The position numbers and the translations under genes are program-made. Of a stretch of DNA of 64,000 bases, positions 1 through 8,990 are shown piece by piece (position 1 is the stretch's first letter; the number at the start of each line of letters is the position of its first letter). Source of the DNA: Pseudolabrys sp. (GTDB lineage: Bacteria; Pseudomonadota; Alphaproteobacteria; Rhizobiales; Xanthobacteraceae); assembly GCA_017849615.1 (NCBI GenBank), contig JAFIGS010000035.1, forward strand, positions 38,397-102,396, in the 5' to 3' direction. Below the pieces are notes generated by a model that did not search any database, had not been told where the DNA came from, and saw nothing but the letters and a program-made list of their open reading frames with translations.

Positions 1-66
1 ATAAGCCCAATTGGTTAAGGCCACAATCGAAACATCGAATATCGAAACTCTTCGGCACAAGCGCCA

Positions 67-1404
67 CTATTGGGCAACGTCGCCCACGCCGAATGCCTTG
101 AGCGGCTTCACTGTGAGGCCGGCGTCGGCTTCGATGCTGCGCACGGGCTGCACGAAATAGGAATCGGCGTCGAACGGATAATGTCCTTTCGCAATCCTGA
201 AGTTACCGACGCCGCGATACTCACCGACAACTTCGCGCGTCTCGGCATCCTGAAACAATATCCATAGCGAAAAGACGCCGTTGAGCATCACAACCTGATC
301 AATGCGTACCGTGATGACTTCGCTCTCGTGAATCTCGGCCGAGGCATGGCCATCGGCAGTCACCAGATTCTCGCCGTCGATATAGCCGACATACTGCGAG
401 CCCATCAGAATACCGACGAAAAGATGACATTTACGCGCCGGCCGCCGCCACTTCAGCTTGAGAACAACATTCATCGCCTCGCCGGTATAGAAGGCATTGC
501 TGGCGACGCCGTCTTTGTCCGTGAACGTCACTTCCTCGAGAACGACTTCGCCATTGCCGGCCGTCGGCACGAATTTTTCGTCGCGCGCCTTGACCGCAAG
601 GCGCTCCGCTTCCGACTGAACATAAAGCTCGCGGTACTTGTCGAACACCTCGAGCGGCGAGCCGTCGCTGACGACCTTTCCCCGCATGAGCAGCAGCGAC
701 CTGTCGCAGAGGCTGTTGATCTGGGTCATGTTGTGCGAAACGAACAAGATGGTCGCGCCGCTGTCGCAAAGTTCTCGGATGCGCCGCTCGCACTTGCGGA
801 CGAAAGCGATGTCCCCGGTCGCCAGCGCCTCGTCGACGATCATCACATCCGGATCGATGCTCATAGAAATCGAAAACAACAGACGCGCCTTCATCCCGGA
901 CGAATAGGTGCGGAATGGCTGATCGATGAAGCGGCCAATCTCCGCGAACTCGATGATCGACTCGGTCTTTGCCCTGATCTCCTCAGCCGACATGCCGAGC
1001 AACAGGCCGTTAAAGAAGATGTTCTCGCGACCAGAAAATTCCGGATGCACGCCGACGCCGAGCGCGAGCAGCGCCGTGATTTTGCCCTTGACGGAAATCG
1101 ACCCTTCGCGAACCGGAAGAAGCCCGGCGATCATTTTCAGCAGCGTGGTCTTGCCCGCGCCGTTAGGACCGATGATCCCGACAATCTCGCCGCGCTTGAT
1201 GCTGAACGAAACGTCGTCCACCGCAAGGTATTCGCGGTAAAAACTGTCCGCCCGCCAATAGTACAGCAACTCCTTCAACGGTCCCAGGACCGGATTGTCA
1301 TAAAGCTTGAATCGCTTCGAGACGTTGCGAACGTCGATGACGATATCCTCAGCGCCGGCAACAGCGCCGCCCGTATTATTCATCACAATGACCGGTGTGC
1401 CCAT
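67..1404 (-). CDS. wzt: O-antigen/polysaccharide ABC exporter ATPase with glycan-binding C-terminus (Wzt-like)
   Basis: Cytoplasmic ATPase of a Wzm/Wzt exporter that moves a lipid-linked polysaccharide across the inner membrane. I see Walker A (GPNGAGKT), an ABC signature variant (YSSGMKARL), Walker B followed by VDEALATGD, and an H-loop in FVSHNM, all in the first ~270 residues. The last ~150 residues form an extra beta-rich domain, as in Wzt proteins that recognise the capped end of the glycan. The reading frame stays open further upstream, but ATG at 1404 is chosen because it overlaps the preceding stop (TAATG); MNN at 1386 is an alternative. The product is about 445 aa, the expected size for Wzt with a C-terminal domain. 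The Wzm partner lies two genes upstream in the same operon. Confidence 0.9.
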   Translation of the reverse strand: MGTPVIVMNNTGGAVAGAEDIVIDVRNVSKRFKLYDNPVLGPLKELLYYWRADSFYREYLAVDDVSFSIKRGEIVGIIGPNGAGKTTLLKMIAGLLPVREGSISVKGKITALLALGVGVHPEFSGRENIFFNGLLLGMSAEEIRAKTESIIEFAEIGRFIDQPFRTYSSGMKARLLFSISMSIDPDVMIVDEALATGDIAFVRKCERRIRELCDSGATILFVSHNMTQINSLCDRSLLLMRGKVVSDGSPLEVFDKYRELYVQSEAERLAVKARDEKFVPTAGNGEVVLEEVTFTDKDGVASNAFYTGEAMNVVLKLKWRRPARKCHLFVGILMGSQYVGYIDGENLVTADGHASAEIHESEVITVRIDQVVMLNGVFSLWILFQDAETREVVGEYRGVGNFRIAKGHYPFDADSYFVQPVRSIEADAGLTVKPLKAFGVGDVAQ

Positions 1405-2036
1405 TAGAAATTGAACAACGCGACCTGCTGGCCGGTGATGTGCCTGATCTCTACAGGCTCGAAACGAGCGCCATGCCGCGCGGCCAGAGTTGCAAAGAAC
1501 TGCGGATCGTTCATCGCGAAGCGCTGCATCGGCTGCGCGCCCAGATAGAGCATGCCGCGCGTCATCGGCGCGCCGATCAGGTAGGTGAAAAAAAACTTGC
1601 CGCCGGGAACCATGGCCTGCTTCAGCGCAGCCATACATCGGTCGCACTCGTCGCCGGACATGTGCGTGAAGACCGACTGCGCATTCCCGAAGTCGAAACG
1701 GGCTCCGAACCTGTCGAACTCGAAGTCTTTCGAGGCCAGAACAGAATAGTTCTTCGTGATGCCGGCCGCCTGAACCAGCTTCTTGCCGATCTCGATGTAA
1801 GGACGATAGGCGTCAATGCCGTAATAGTTGCCATCGTCCAGGTACTCGATGGCCGGCAGGCCGAGGCGCAACGCGCCACAGCCGAAGTCCAGCAGTTTGT
1901 GTTGCGGTAGCAACCCAACCTGTCTTAGTGCCGATAGTTGCCAGTCCGAAACCTCGTCCCAAATCGAGAAGTATTCGTCCGGTGCGACGTTGCACTCAAC
2001 CGCAGCGTCAATTCGGGTCTGGAGATCAACCTTCAC
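1404..2036 (-). CDS. class I SAM-dependent methyltransferase
   Basis: A 210-aa protein with a clear SAM-binding motif I (LLDFGCGALRLG, around residues 48-59) followed by an acidic strand end (YYGIDAY). This is a Rossmann-fold methyltransferase; the acceptor cannot be read. It starts inside the end of the oxygenase gene (ATGA overlap) and its stop overlaps the wzt start, so it is translationally coupled to the exporter. Inference: it modifies the exported glycan, possibly its non-reducing end, which Wzt C-terminal domains are known to sense in some O-antigen systems. Confidence 0.75.
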   Translation of the reverse strand: MKVDLQTRIDAAVECNVAPDEYFSIWDEVSDWQLSALRQVGLLPQHKLLDFGCGALRLGLPAIEYLDDGNYYGIDAYRPYIEIGKKLVQAAGITKNYSVLASKDFEFDRFGARFDFGNAQSVFTHMSGDECDRCMAALKQAMVPGGKFFFTYLIGAPMTRGMLYLGAQPMQRFAMNDPQFFATLAARHGARFEPVEIRHITGQQVALFNF

Positions 2037-2899
2037 GCAAACCTCCTCTTCAACCCGCCCAGCACGCTGCGGCCGCGCCCGATCAAATGTTTGACGCGAG
2101 CAAGTGCACGAGTCCGGATGGATGGCGGCCTCGGCGGCTTGTCCACGAGATCATGGACAGGGAAAATGATGCGCATGAACCCAAACTGGTCGTCGTTGCA
2201 TTTGACATTCTCGACCGAGTGCAGATTTCCATAACGCCAGATCAGCAAGTCGCCGGATCTTATCGGAACCTGCTTGCCTAGCGTGATATCGCGGCCATCA
2301 TTGGTCTGAAAGAAAAAGCCGTTTCCGGAGTAATCCGTACCGCTGTCCGATAAGAATAAGGTGGCCTGCAGTCGCGAAGGGTCGAATTGGCCCTTCTCCC
2401 AGCGACGATCCCAATCCATGAAATCGCGATGCGGCGCGATCCACTCTTCGAAATTCCGATTGAGCGTCACGCGATAGGACAAAGCGTGACGACCAGCCAA
2501 ATCCTGGAAGGCATTACGACCAGAGAGACGGTTGCGTAGCATATGAACGGCCACCGACACTTCCTGCGTCGTTTCGTCGAGCGGCGGCGCGTGAAGGAAG
2601 TTGAAGAAGATCAGGCTGTTGTCCGGGTAACGCACGTAGTAGTTCGGACACCCGGGATAATAGGCGTCGGACGCCGGCAATACCTGAAATCCCGGCGGCA
2701 ATTCCGCCTTAGGCCAGACCGACCGCATGTGCTCGACAAGCGCCGGCGGCACGAACTGCCGGAATATGTGAAATCCCGACCCCTTCGAATGATACAGGTC
2801 CATCCTGATCGGGTGCAGTTCTGCTTCAGACAGGTGGAGCCGTTCAAAAGTGAACTGGCCTTTTGTTTCCGTCGTCGGCAGTGCGCTAGATATATTCAT
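2033..2899 (-). CDS. 2-oxoglutarate/Fe(II)-dependent oxygenase-like protein
   Basis: The 288-aa protein carries the facial-triad pattern of 2OG-Fe(II) oxygenases: HxD at His157/Asp159 (APHRDF), a distal His227 (NLHSVENV) and an Arg at 243 (FMRIIFP) suited to bind 2-oxoglutarate. The spacing fits the double-stranded beta-helix core. The family hydroxylates or otherwise oxidises small molecules, lipids or sugars; the substrate here is unknown. It overlaps wzm by 14 bp and the following methyltransferase by 4 bp, so it belongs to the exporter operon. Inference: glycan or lipid-carrier tailoring. Confidence 0.7.
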   Translation of the reverse strand: MNISSALPTTETKGQFTFERLHLSEAELHPIRMDLYHSKGSGFHIFRQFVPPALVEHMRSVWPKAELPPGFQVLPASDAYYPGCPNYYVRYPDNSLIFFNFLHAPPLDETTQEVSVAVHMLRNRLSGRNAFQDLAGRHALSYRVTLNRNFEEWIAPHRDFMDWDRRWEKGQFDPSRLQATLFLSDSGTDYSGNGFFFQTNDGRDITLGKQVPIRSGDLLIWRYGNLHSVENVKCNDDQFGFMRIIFPVHDLVDKPPRPPSIRTRALARVKHLIGRGRSVLGGLKRRFA

Positions 2900-3671
2900 T
2901 GATTGCCACCCTCGCGCGCGTGATCACGAAAGCTCCAAGTCCGAGTGAAATCAGCATGCCGGTCGCGAATATCACCCAACTGAGGGGATGGAAGGTTCCA
3001 TCGAACACATCCCGAAACGTAATGATAACATGCGATATCGGATTGAGGAGGATCAAATTCCATATCCTCGGCGATACCATTGCCGGGCTGATGAGAACCG
3101 GCGAAAGATAGATGGTCAACCCGAGTAGAACCGAGATGATTTCCTTGAGATCTTTCAAGATGACACCGATCACCATGAAAATCCAGGAAAGTCCAAGGTT
3201 CAGCAGCAGCAACATCGCCAGCGGGATCGGCAGAAGCACGATCGAAACCCTCAGCTTGCCGCCGAGCACCGCCAGACACAGGTAGACGATGAGGATAACC
3301 GCCGGACCGATTGACGAGATTAGAAATGTCGTGATCGGCAACGTCTCAATTGGATAAACGACCTGCTTGAGGATCTCCATCCGGTCGCGGATCAGCGACG
3401 TTGACTCTTCTAGCGCGCGCTGCAGAACCTGCCACGCGAAGAGGCCCGAAAGCACGAACAGCGCATAGTCATAAGGACCCGCCGCAGGGCCGAGTCTGGC
3501 GCCAAAGACGTAAGTCACGATGGTAACGTAAGCCGCGACCTGCACGAACGGCCGAAACACAAGCCATGCGACACCGAGTACGGAGCCCTTTGTTATGCCC
3601 TTCATTTCGCGGGCAGCCATGGCCCGCGCGAACGGCCATCGCCGAACGATCGATTGTAACAACTCAATCAT
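2886..3671 (-). CDS. wzm: polysaccharide ABC exporter permease (Wzm-like, ABC-2 type)
   Basis: Inner-membrane half of the Wzm/Wzt exporter. After an N-terminal amphipathic stretch come about six hydrophobic segments, with the ABC-2 permease look (ITKGSVLGVAWLVFRPFVQ near the start and ISHVIITFRDVFDGTFHP before the last helix). About 261 aa from ATG 3671 matches the usual ~260 aa. An in-frame start at 3704 would overlap the preceding gene by 26 bp; 3671 leaves a 7-bp gap and gives the typical beginning MIELLQ. Neither has a strong ribosome-binding site. Confidence 0.88.
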   Translation of the reverse strand: MIELLQSIVRRWPFARAMAAREMKGITKGSVLGVAWLVFRPFVQVAAYVTIVTYVFGARLGPAAGPYDYALFVLSGLFAWQVLQRALEESTSLIRDRMEILKQVVYPIETLPITTFLISSIGPAVILIVYLCLAVLGGKLRVSIVLLPIPLAMLLLLNLGLSWIFMVIGVILKDLKEIISVLLGLTIYLSPVLISPAMVSPRIWNLILLNPISHVIITFRDVFDGTFHPLSWVIFATGMLISLGLGAFVITRARVAINEYI

Positions 3672-3678
3672 GCTAAAC

Positions 3679-5250
3679 TCATGCTGGATTGTCCGGACGG
3701 GCATAGACGACGAATACTTCGTCTTCAGCTACTTTGATCAGACCGTCGAACGAATACTCCCACCCCACGAGATTTCGGGTGAGACTCAGGATCGAATTGA
3801 GCGCGACGACATGCGTCACACCGAACTGATCAAATAGTCCAGACCAATCCCGCTTCAGAAGCGGCGTTTCTTCGCAGTATCTCTCATACAGATCCGGTGT
3901 AATGGCCGCGCCTTGACACATGATGGCGCTGGCGCCAGCAGTCCGAATGACAGCACTCGAGCCAAGCGTGAACGGTATTGGAAAAAAGACGTGCTTTGGG
4001 CCAAGATCGAGCGGCGCAAGGAGTTTGAGCAACTTGTCTTCGGCCGGGACGGGAAAGCGCGACCACAGCAATGCCAGCCGAACCATCATGGCAAAACAGA
4101 AGACGAAATAGCCCGCAAGGAGAACATCCATTGAGGCATCGTGCGGCTTGACCAAGCACAGTGCAAGCTGGAACGGCACAACCATCCAGAGACAGTAGTC
4201 GAGATAGCGCGCGGCTTCGCCGAATTGCCGCAGCACCGGCGTCGCAGTCAAGCCGTAAACGACAAGCACCGCCGCAATCAGCGGGATCAAAGGCGAAAGC
4301 ACCCCGCTCCGATCCATGAAAATGAAAATGCCGAGCAGGAAAATCTCCGGAAACCGGAAAATCAGCTGAGTCGGCTCATATGCCTCCATCTCGGTGATCC
4401 TGGCGTTGAGTGGTGTCCATGGACTCAGGACCACACGCCAGTTCACATAGCGACTGAGCGAGGATTTTACGTAACGACTGTGTTTGCTAATACGGCTGTA
4501 CGTGAGCCAGAAGGTGTACATGTGCCGAAGGCCTCGCAGATAATAGCCACGGTCAAGCAGAATCGACCCCACCATAGCGCCGGCCATGGCAAGCAGCGGA
4601 CGTAAGTCCCAGGCAAAAAGTGCGAACAGAGGCACCACGAACCACAGCGTCTGGCGACCAAACATTGATGTGATGCCGATCACGGACCCAACGACGATGG
4701 CCAACGCTAGTAGCAATCGATCGTCGAAAGCCATCGCGCAGACAAGCAACATAAAGAACAGCGAGGACAGCATCCGGGCCAACAACCGCTCCGATAAAGC
4801 CAAGTATAGAATCGCATTGCCGTTGTGAACCACAGTGCCCATCGCGGTAATGTACAACCCAACACTCAAGCCCGCGACGGCGAACCCGTTTTGACCAAGG
4901 TAGATGCTGACGACATATGCCACGAGGACGACGAAGGCCGCGACCCCGGTAGCGAAGATGAGGAGGCTCGGAAGGTAAGACTGCCTTTTCAGCAGATCGT
5001 CGGGAAACAAGGCCGCAAAGCGGTGATACGCGATGGGATACGTGTCCGGCTCATTGTGCATGAGAAATTCAGGGACGCCGCTATAGCGCCCGTTGCGTCG
5101 CAGCGTGCCTATGATGGCGTAATGCAACGCGCTGTCCCCCATGAAGCCCTGCCGAAACCACTTTCCATAAAAGGCAATCACGGCAGCACGCGTCAGAAGT
5201 GCAATTCCAAACGCAGGTATCGCAATCGCGATCATTTCAAGCGGCGACAT
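3679..5250 (-). CDS. polytopic membrane protein, GT-C glycosyltransferase-like
   Basis: About 523 aa with roughly ten hydrophobic segments and a C-terminal soluble part. An early loop after the first helix contains acidic residues (FMGDSALHY and NEPDTYPIAYHR), as in lipid-linked-sugar GT-C glycosyltransferases of the mannosyl/arabinosyl type, but I see no diagnostic family signature. An open frame extends to 5358 inside the upstream gene; ATG 5250 is preferred because it follows that gene's stop by 20 bp. Inference: it glycosylates or otherwise handles the lipid-linked glycan. It could also be an O-antigen polymerase/ligase-like protein, though an ABC exporter does not need a Wzy. Confidence 0.5.
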   Translation of the reverse strand: MSPLEMIAIAIPAFGIALLTRAAVIAFYGKWFRQGFMGDSALHYAIIGTLRRNGRYSGVPEFLMHNEPDTYPIAYHRFAALFPDDLLKRQSYLPSLLIFATGVAAFVVLVAYVVSIYLGQNGFAVAGLSVGLYITAMGTVVHNGNAILYLALSERLLARMLSSLFFMLLVCAMAFDDRLLLALAIVVGSVIGITSMFGRQTLWFVVPLFALFAWDLRPLLAMAGAMVGSILLDRGYYLRGLRHMYTFWLTYSRISKHSRYVKSSLSRYVNWRVVLSPWTPLNARITEMEAYEPTQLIFRFPEIFLLGIFIFMDRSGVLSPLIPLIAAVLVVYGLTATPVLRQFGEAARYLDYCLWMVVPFQLALCLVKPHDASMDVLLAGYFVFCFAMMVRLALLWSRFPVPAEDKLLKLLAPLDLGPKHVFFPIPFTLGSSAVIRTAGASAIMCQGAAITPDLYERYCEETPLLKRDWSGLFDQFGVTHVVALNSILSLTRNLVGWEYSFDGLIKVAEDEVFVVYARPDNPA

Positions 5251-5270
5251 CGATGCAGCCACGCATGTCT

Positions 5271-6428
5271 TTAGGAAACCTTCAATTTTCGGTTGGCGTA
5301 TTTCATGTAGAAGCTCTTCGGCACGCGATTGAACTTGTACAAGATCCAGAACAGCCAACTGAGGCGCTCGAACGTTTTTTTGTAGGTCTTGTATTCGGTG
5401 TAGTCGTGATGCGACATAGTCATGACACGCTCGAACTCCTCGTCCGAGAAGCCGAGACGCTGCTTGACCATGTCGAGAATTTCCGGCTCAAGCTGCGGCG
5501 GCTTCGTCATCAATGCAGCGCCCTCCTCGCGCTTCATCTGTCCAGACCGGATCAACGCCGAGTAGCCCAGCGTGCGCATGTCTACGCCAAAGCGGTTCGG
5601 ATAGAGGTAAGCGTGGCAGAATGCCGCGAAGCGGTTCTCCAGATGGTGACCGCCGTACCATTGCCACCCGTAGTTCTGCGCCAGGAACTTTTTCGCTTCT
5701 TCCTTACGATAGTCGATGAAGTAGAGCGGTCGTACTTTCTTGATGTTGCTGACTGTGGTCCAGCGCAGGAAGTTGAAAAGCGACAAATTAGGAAATGTCT
5801 TGAGCGGCAGCTTACCGAACTTCTTGTGCACACTCGCGATGTATTTGCCGTCGACATAGGCCCACCCGAGCGGAGAAACGCCCTCGGTACGGAATGAGTG
5901 GCCTTCAATAATGTATTTGATGCCGTATTTCTCACATGCCCGGTAAAGTGTCGCGGCAAGACCGATGTCCGTCGCAGCATCCACCTCCTTCAATCCGGCG
6001 AGCATGAACGAACGATAGATGTCGTCATATTCCTTGTTGTTGACTACGATCGTGAACAAATCGACATTAAGGCGCTCGAGCAGATTGTAGATGTTCTGCG
6101 TCGCGATCGGCGAATTCCAGGTGTTATCGAAATGCGCCGCGAGCGGCCGCAGGCCGAGTTCGATCATTTTGACGAGGAGATATGACGAGTCGCAGCCTCC
6201 GCTGACCCCGACGACACAGTCGTACCTCTTGCCCTTACCCGAAGCTCGGATCTCCTCCGCCAGGGCTTTCAGCCGCACCCCGCCGTTGACACCGATTGGA
6301 TACTCCCGGTCGAGGTTGTCATGCATGGCGCAATAGTTACACACGCCGGCCTCGTCGAACGAGATGCTGGGCGTGGTCTCGTCGTAGAGACAACGTGCAC
6401 AGCTTACAATGTTAGGCTTTGTGGTCAT
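5271..6428 (-). CDS. wbpG: N-acetyl sugar amidotransferase (WbpG family)
   Basis: ATP-PPi-loop enzyme (VSGGCDSSYLL, about residues 75-85) preceded by paired CxxC motifs (CARC and CNYC) that should bind zinc. This layout is that of the WbpG/PseA-type N-acetyl sugar amidotransferases, which in Pseudomonas aeruginosa O5 turn an acetamido into an acetamidino group, using ammonia delivered by HisH2 and HisF2. Here hisF- and hisH-like genes lie immediately upstream with 4-bp overlaps (ATGA at 6425-6428), so the three are coupled. About 385 aa. Start ATG 6428 chosen from that overlap; an open extension to 6611 lies inside hisF. Confidence 0.88.
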   Translation of the reverse strand: MTTKPNIVSCARCLYDETTPSISFDEAGVCNYCAMHDNLDREYPIGVNGGVRLKALAEEIRASGKGKRYDCVVGVSGGCDSSYLLVKMIELGLRPLAAHFDNTWNSPIATQNIYNLLERLNVDLFTIVVNNKEYDDIYRSFMLAGLKEVDAATDIGLAATLYRACEKYGIKYIIEGHSFRTEGVSPLGWAYVDGKYIASVHKKFGKLPLKTFPNLSLFNFLRWTTVSNIKKVRPLYFIDYRKEEAKKFLAQNYGWQWYGGHHLENRFAAFCHAYLYPNRFGVDMRTLGYSALIRSGQMKREEGAALMTKPPQLEPEILDMVKQRLGFSDEEFERVMTMSHHDYTEYKTYKKTFERLSWLFWILYKFNRVPKSFYMKYANRKLKVS

Positions 6429-7225
6429 TTCGAGATCGAAGCCGCCGGTTGAGATTTCATCAGAATGCTTCGCAACTGAGTTCGGGTCGGGAAATTGATG
6501 AGCACACCCCGCTCCATCCCCTGATACACAAAAATGCTGCCAGCAGCCGCAGCCGAGGCACCCGCACCGACTGCCGCGGCGAGATCCTGCCGCTTGCTGG
6601 CTCCGCCACAAGCGATCACAGGAACGCTTACAACATCGGCTACCGAGCGAACGAGTTCGACGTCGAAACCGTTCATAACACCGTCCCTATCGATCGAATG
6701 GAGCAGAATTTCTCCCGCCCCTCTTTCGGCCACGCTCTGCGCATAGGCAACTGGATTCACGTGAAGTGCACGCCGGCCGTGTTCGGCATAAACGCCATAC
6801 CGACCAAGCCAGTTCTTCTTCACATCAATCGACACAATGATCGCCTGGCTGCCGTACCGGTCGGCAGCTTTTGTAACGAATGACGGGTCGCGCGCCGCAG
6901 CGCTGCCAATTACGACCTTCTCCACGCCGATCTCGAATATCCTTCCGATCTCGTCGACATCCCGAATGCCGCCTCCGTAAGTCAGGGGGGCGGTACAATG
7001 ACCCGCGACCTCCTTGATGATGTCAAAACGCGGCGGCTGTCCCGATACCGAGGCATCGATGTCGAGCAAGATCAGTTCGTCGACGTCAAGCCGATTGAAT
7101 ATGTTGATGACATTGAGCGGATCGCCGACATAGTTCGGTTTGTCGAAACGAACGGTCTTCACCAGTCCGGTTTCGCTTAACAGCAGGCAGGGCATGACGC
7201 GGGGTCGTAGCAAATCCGTCCTCAA
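6425..7225 (-). CDS. hisF2: HisF-like protein, amidotransferase partner (not histidine pathway)
   Basis: A (beta-alpha)8 barrel of the HisF family (266 aa) with conserved TYGGGIRD, DRDGVMNG and VIACGGAS. In true HisF the first strand reads PCLDV, with Asp11 catalytic; here it is PCLLL, so that aspartate is leucine (residue 15). The second acidic site (SIDVKKN) is kept. This fits the HisF2 paralogues of O-antigen loci, whose barrel is thought to channel ammonia from HisH to WbpG rather than to cyclise imidazole. It overlaps both neighbours by 4 bp. Position in a polysaccharide operon with no other his gene supports this role. Confidence 0.88.
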   Translation of the reverse strand: MRTDLLRPRVMPCLLLSETGLVKTVRFDKPNYVGDPLNVINIFNRLDVDELILLDIDASVSGQPPRFDIIKEVAGHCTAPLTYGGGIRDVDEIGRIFEIGVEKVVIGSAAARDPSFVTKAADRYGSQAIIVSIDVKKNWLGRYGVYAEHGRRALHVNPVAYAQSVAERGAGEILLHSIDRDGVMNGFDVELVRSVADVVSVPVIACGGASKRQDLAAAVGAGASAAAAGSIFVYQGMERGVLINFPTRTQLRSILMKSQPAASISK

Positions 7226-7839
7226 ACTATTGACAGAAAGTTCTTTACCAATCGCGCACCGAACTGGTGCGACTTCTCAGGATGGAACTGGGTGCCCATG
7301 ATCGAACCTCGTTCGACTCCAGACACGAAATGGCCACCGTAATCTGTCGTGCCGGAAATCACATCGTCACTGGTGGTCACTAGCCGGTACGAGTGGACGA
7401 AATAGTACTCGGAGTCATCCTGCATGTCGGCAAAAAGACGCGACCCTGCCCGCGCTTCCACGGTATTCCATCCGATATGCGGCACCAGAAGCCGCTTGCC
7501 ATCATGTTGGGACGGAAAACGGCTGAAGTGGCCCGGCAACCAGCCAAGGCCCGCTTCCTGCCCCTCGTCGCTGCCTTCAAATAGCAACTGCATTCCGAGA
7601 CAAATCCCCAGAATAGGAATATTATCGTCGATAACTCGGCGCTGAAGCACAGCGTAGAGACCGCGCGAACGCATCGCCTTCATCGCAGAATCGAACGCCC
7701 CTACCCCAGGCAGGATCAGCTTGTCTGCAACCGCAACCAGCGCCGGATCGGCGCTGACAACGGCCTGATAGCCTACTCGCGTGCAACAATTCGGTACCGA
7801 GCCAAGATTGCCCATGCCAAGATCGACGACGACGATCAT
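7222..7839 (-). CDS. hisH2: HisH-like glutamine amidotransferase subunit (WbpG partner)
   Basis: Class I glutamine amidotransferase of the HisH family, 205 aa. The nucleophile elbow GICLGMQ carries the catalytic Cys, and FHPEKS carries the His-Glu dyad. It hydrolyses glutamine to release ammonia, presumably passed through the HisF-like barrel to the WbpG-type ligase. Gene order hisH-hisF-wbpG with ATGA overlaps is the usual arrangement of this O-antigen trio. All catalytic residues look intact, unlike the HisF partner. Confidence 0.88.
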   Translation of the reverse strand: MIVVVDLGMGNLGSVPNCCTRVGYQAVVSADPALVAVADKLILPGVGAFDSAMKAMRSRGLYAVLQRRVIDDNIPILGICLGMQLLFEGSDEGQEAGLGWLPGHFSRFPSQHDGKRLLVPHIGWNTVEARAGSRLFADMQDDSEYYFVHSYRLVTTSDDVISGTTDYGGHFVSGVERGSIMGTQFHPEKSHQFGARLVKNFLSIV

Positions 7840-7847
7840 ACGAAAAG

Positions 7848-8978
7848 CTAGTCCTGAAATAGTTCGCGCAAGGTCGTGATTCTGATCGTGTCGCCGAAAC
7901 GATCGCGGACTTTTGCTTTGATGCGATCAGCAAAAGCCAAGCTCGCGATGAACAGGTGTCTCGGAGGCGACGCGATAAAGTCATCGAAATTCTCGACCGC
8001 AGCGTCGTAGCCGGCAAAGTATTTTTGATGACAACCGGGGTCATCATCAAAGAAACGCAAGCCGCGCCGGCGATCGACGGCAGCAAGATACGGCACGGCA
8101 CGCAGCGGAATGTAGACGCCGAGTTCCTCTCCTGCCGTGTCAGACACCTTGCGGAAAGCCGCGATCGACTGATCCACCCGATCCAAGAAACGGCAGTACT
8201 TGGCATCGTTGGTGGAAGGCGAGGAAGTGATTACGTCGCTCCGTCGCGCCGCGCAAAATAGGACGCCACCGTGTTTGGCACGTTCGATGCGATCCACGGT
8301 AAAAGATGCCGCCTCAACCAATCGACGCAGTGACGACATATCAAAGTAGTTGATATGCTCATGGATCACCATGGACAGATCACCGTACTCGACGCTTTCC
8401 GTGCAATCCGGCACCGCGAAGGCGATCATGCCGTTCGGCAACAGCTGTCGATGATGCGCCTTCAGAAACGCCAGCGGATCGTAGACATGTTCGAGAACGT
8501 CATAGTGAATAACCGCGTCGCAGGAGGATTTAAGTCCGTCATAAGGATAGAAAGCTTCGACGATTGGGATGCCGTGCTCGCGCCCTTTATCTACTGCTAC
8601 GGGACTGGGGTCGACACCATGAACCGAGAACCCCAATTCTCTCAAACGCTGGAGTATGTAACCTCCGCCACAGCCGATCTCGAGCACCCGTCCACCGCTC
8701 GGCGCCGTTCCGGCGATGAATGCAAGAAAATCGCCACCGTAAGACGCCGCCAGCGCATGCCCATCCTGCAGATAACCGACATTTTCAGCCTGGAGATAAG
8801 CACGATGCAGGGCGTCATCTACGGCAGGATTGTGCTTTTGCACCAATAGACCGAAAGCCGGATTGAAACCGAATTCGAACGGGAGAAAATGCGGAATACT
8901 ATCGACCGAAGCAGAGGGCTCCTTCGACATGCGCCAGTAAAAAGACATCGCATCGAGTTTGATAGGCGGCCGGCTCAT
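7848..8978 (-). CDS. class I SAM methyltransferase with C-terminal domain
   Basis: 376 aa. The middle holds a textbook SAM-binding domain (VLEIGCGGGYILQRL, then a strand ending in GVDPSP, and a YDVLEHVYDP post-motif). The N-terminal ~80 residues and the C-terminal ~130 residues extend beyond a minimal methyltransferase, as in sugar C- or N-methyltransferases of surface-glycan loci; a stretch near residue 220 (HEHINYF) resembles the active-site region of C-methyltransferase-like enzymes. The acceptor is unknown. It sits 8 bp upstream of hisH2 in the same operon. The coding DNA is visibly richer in A/T than the wbp genes at the head of the cluster. Confidence 0.72.
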   Translation of the reverse strand: MSRPPIKLDAMSFYWRMSKEPSASVDSIPHFLPFEFGFNPAFGLLVQKHNPAVDDALHRAYLQAENVGYLQDGHALAASYGGDFLAFIAGTAPSGGRVLEIGCGGGYILQRLRELGFSVHGVDPSPVAVDKGREHGIPIVEAFYPYDGLKSSCDAVIHYDVLEHVYDPLAFLKAHHRQLLPNGMIAFAVPDCTESVEYGDLSMVIHEHINYFDMSSLRRLVEAASFTVDRIERAKHGGVLFCAARRSDVITSSPSTNDAKYCRFLDRVDQSIAAFRKVSDTAGEELGVYIPLRAVPYLAAVDRRRGLRFFDDDPGCHQKYFAGYDAAVENFDDFIASPPRHLFIASLAFADRIKAKVRDRFGDTIRITTLRELFQD

Positions 8979-8990
8979 GGAACGAATTCC

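Noticed and set aside
328-1407. Long plus-strand frame of 359 aa across the wzt gene
   Set aside because: It is antisense to a clear Wzt with all ATPase motifs; the translation has no recognisable domain.
6425-7839. Histidine biosynthesis genes hisF and hisH
   Set aside because: The HisF catalytic Asp is missing, no other his gene is near, and they overlap a WbpG-type gene; treated as amidotransferase partners.
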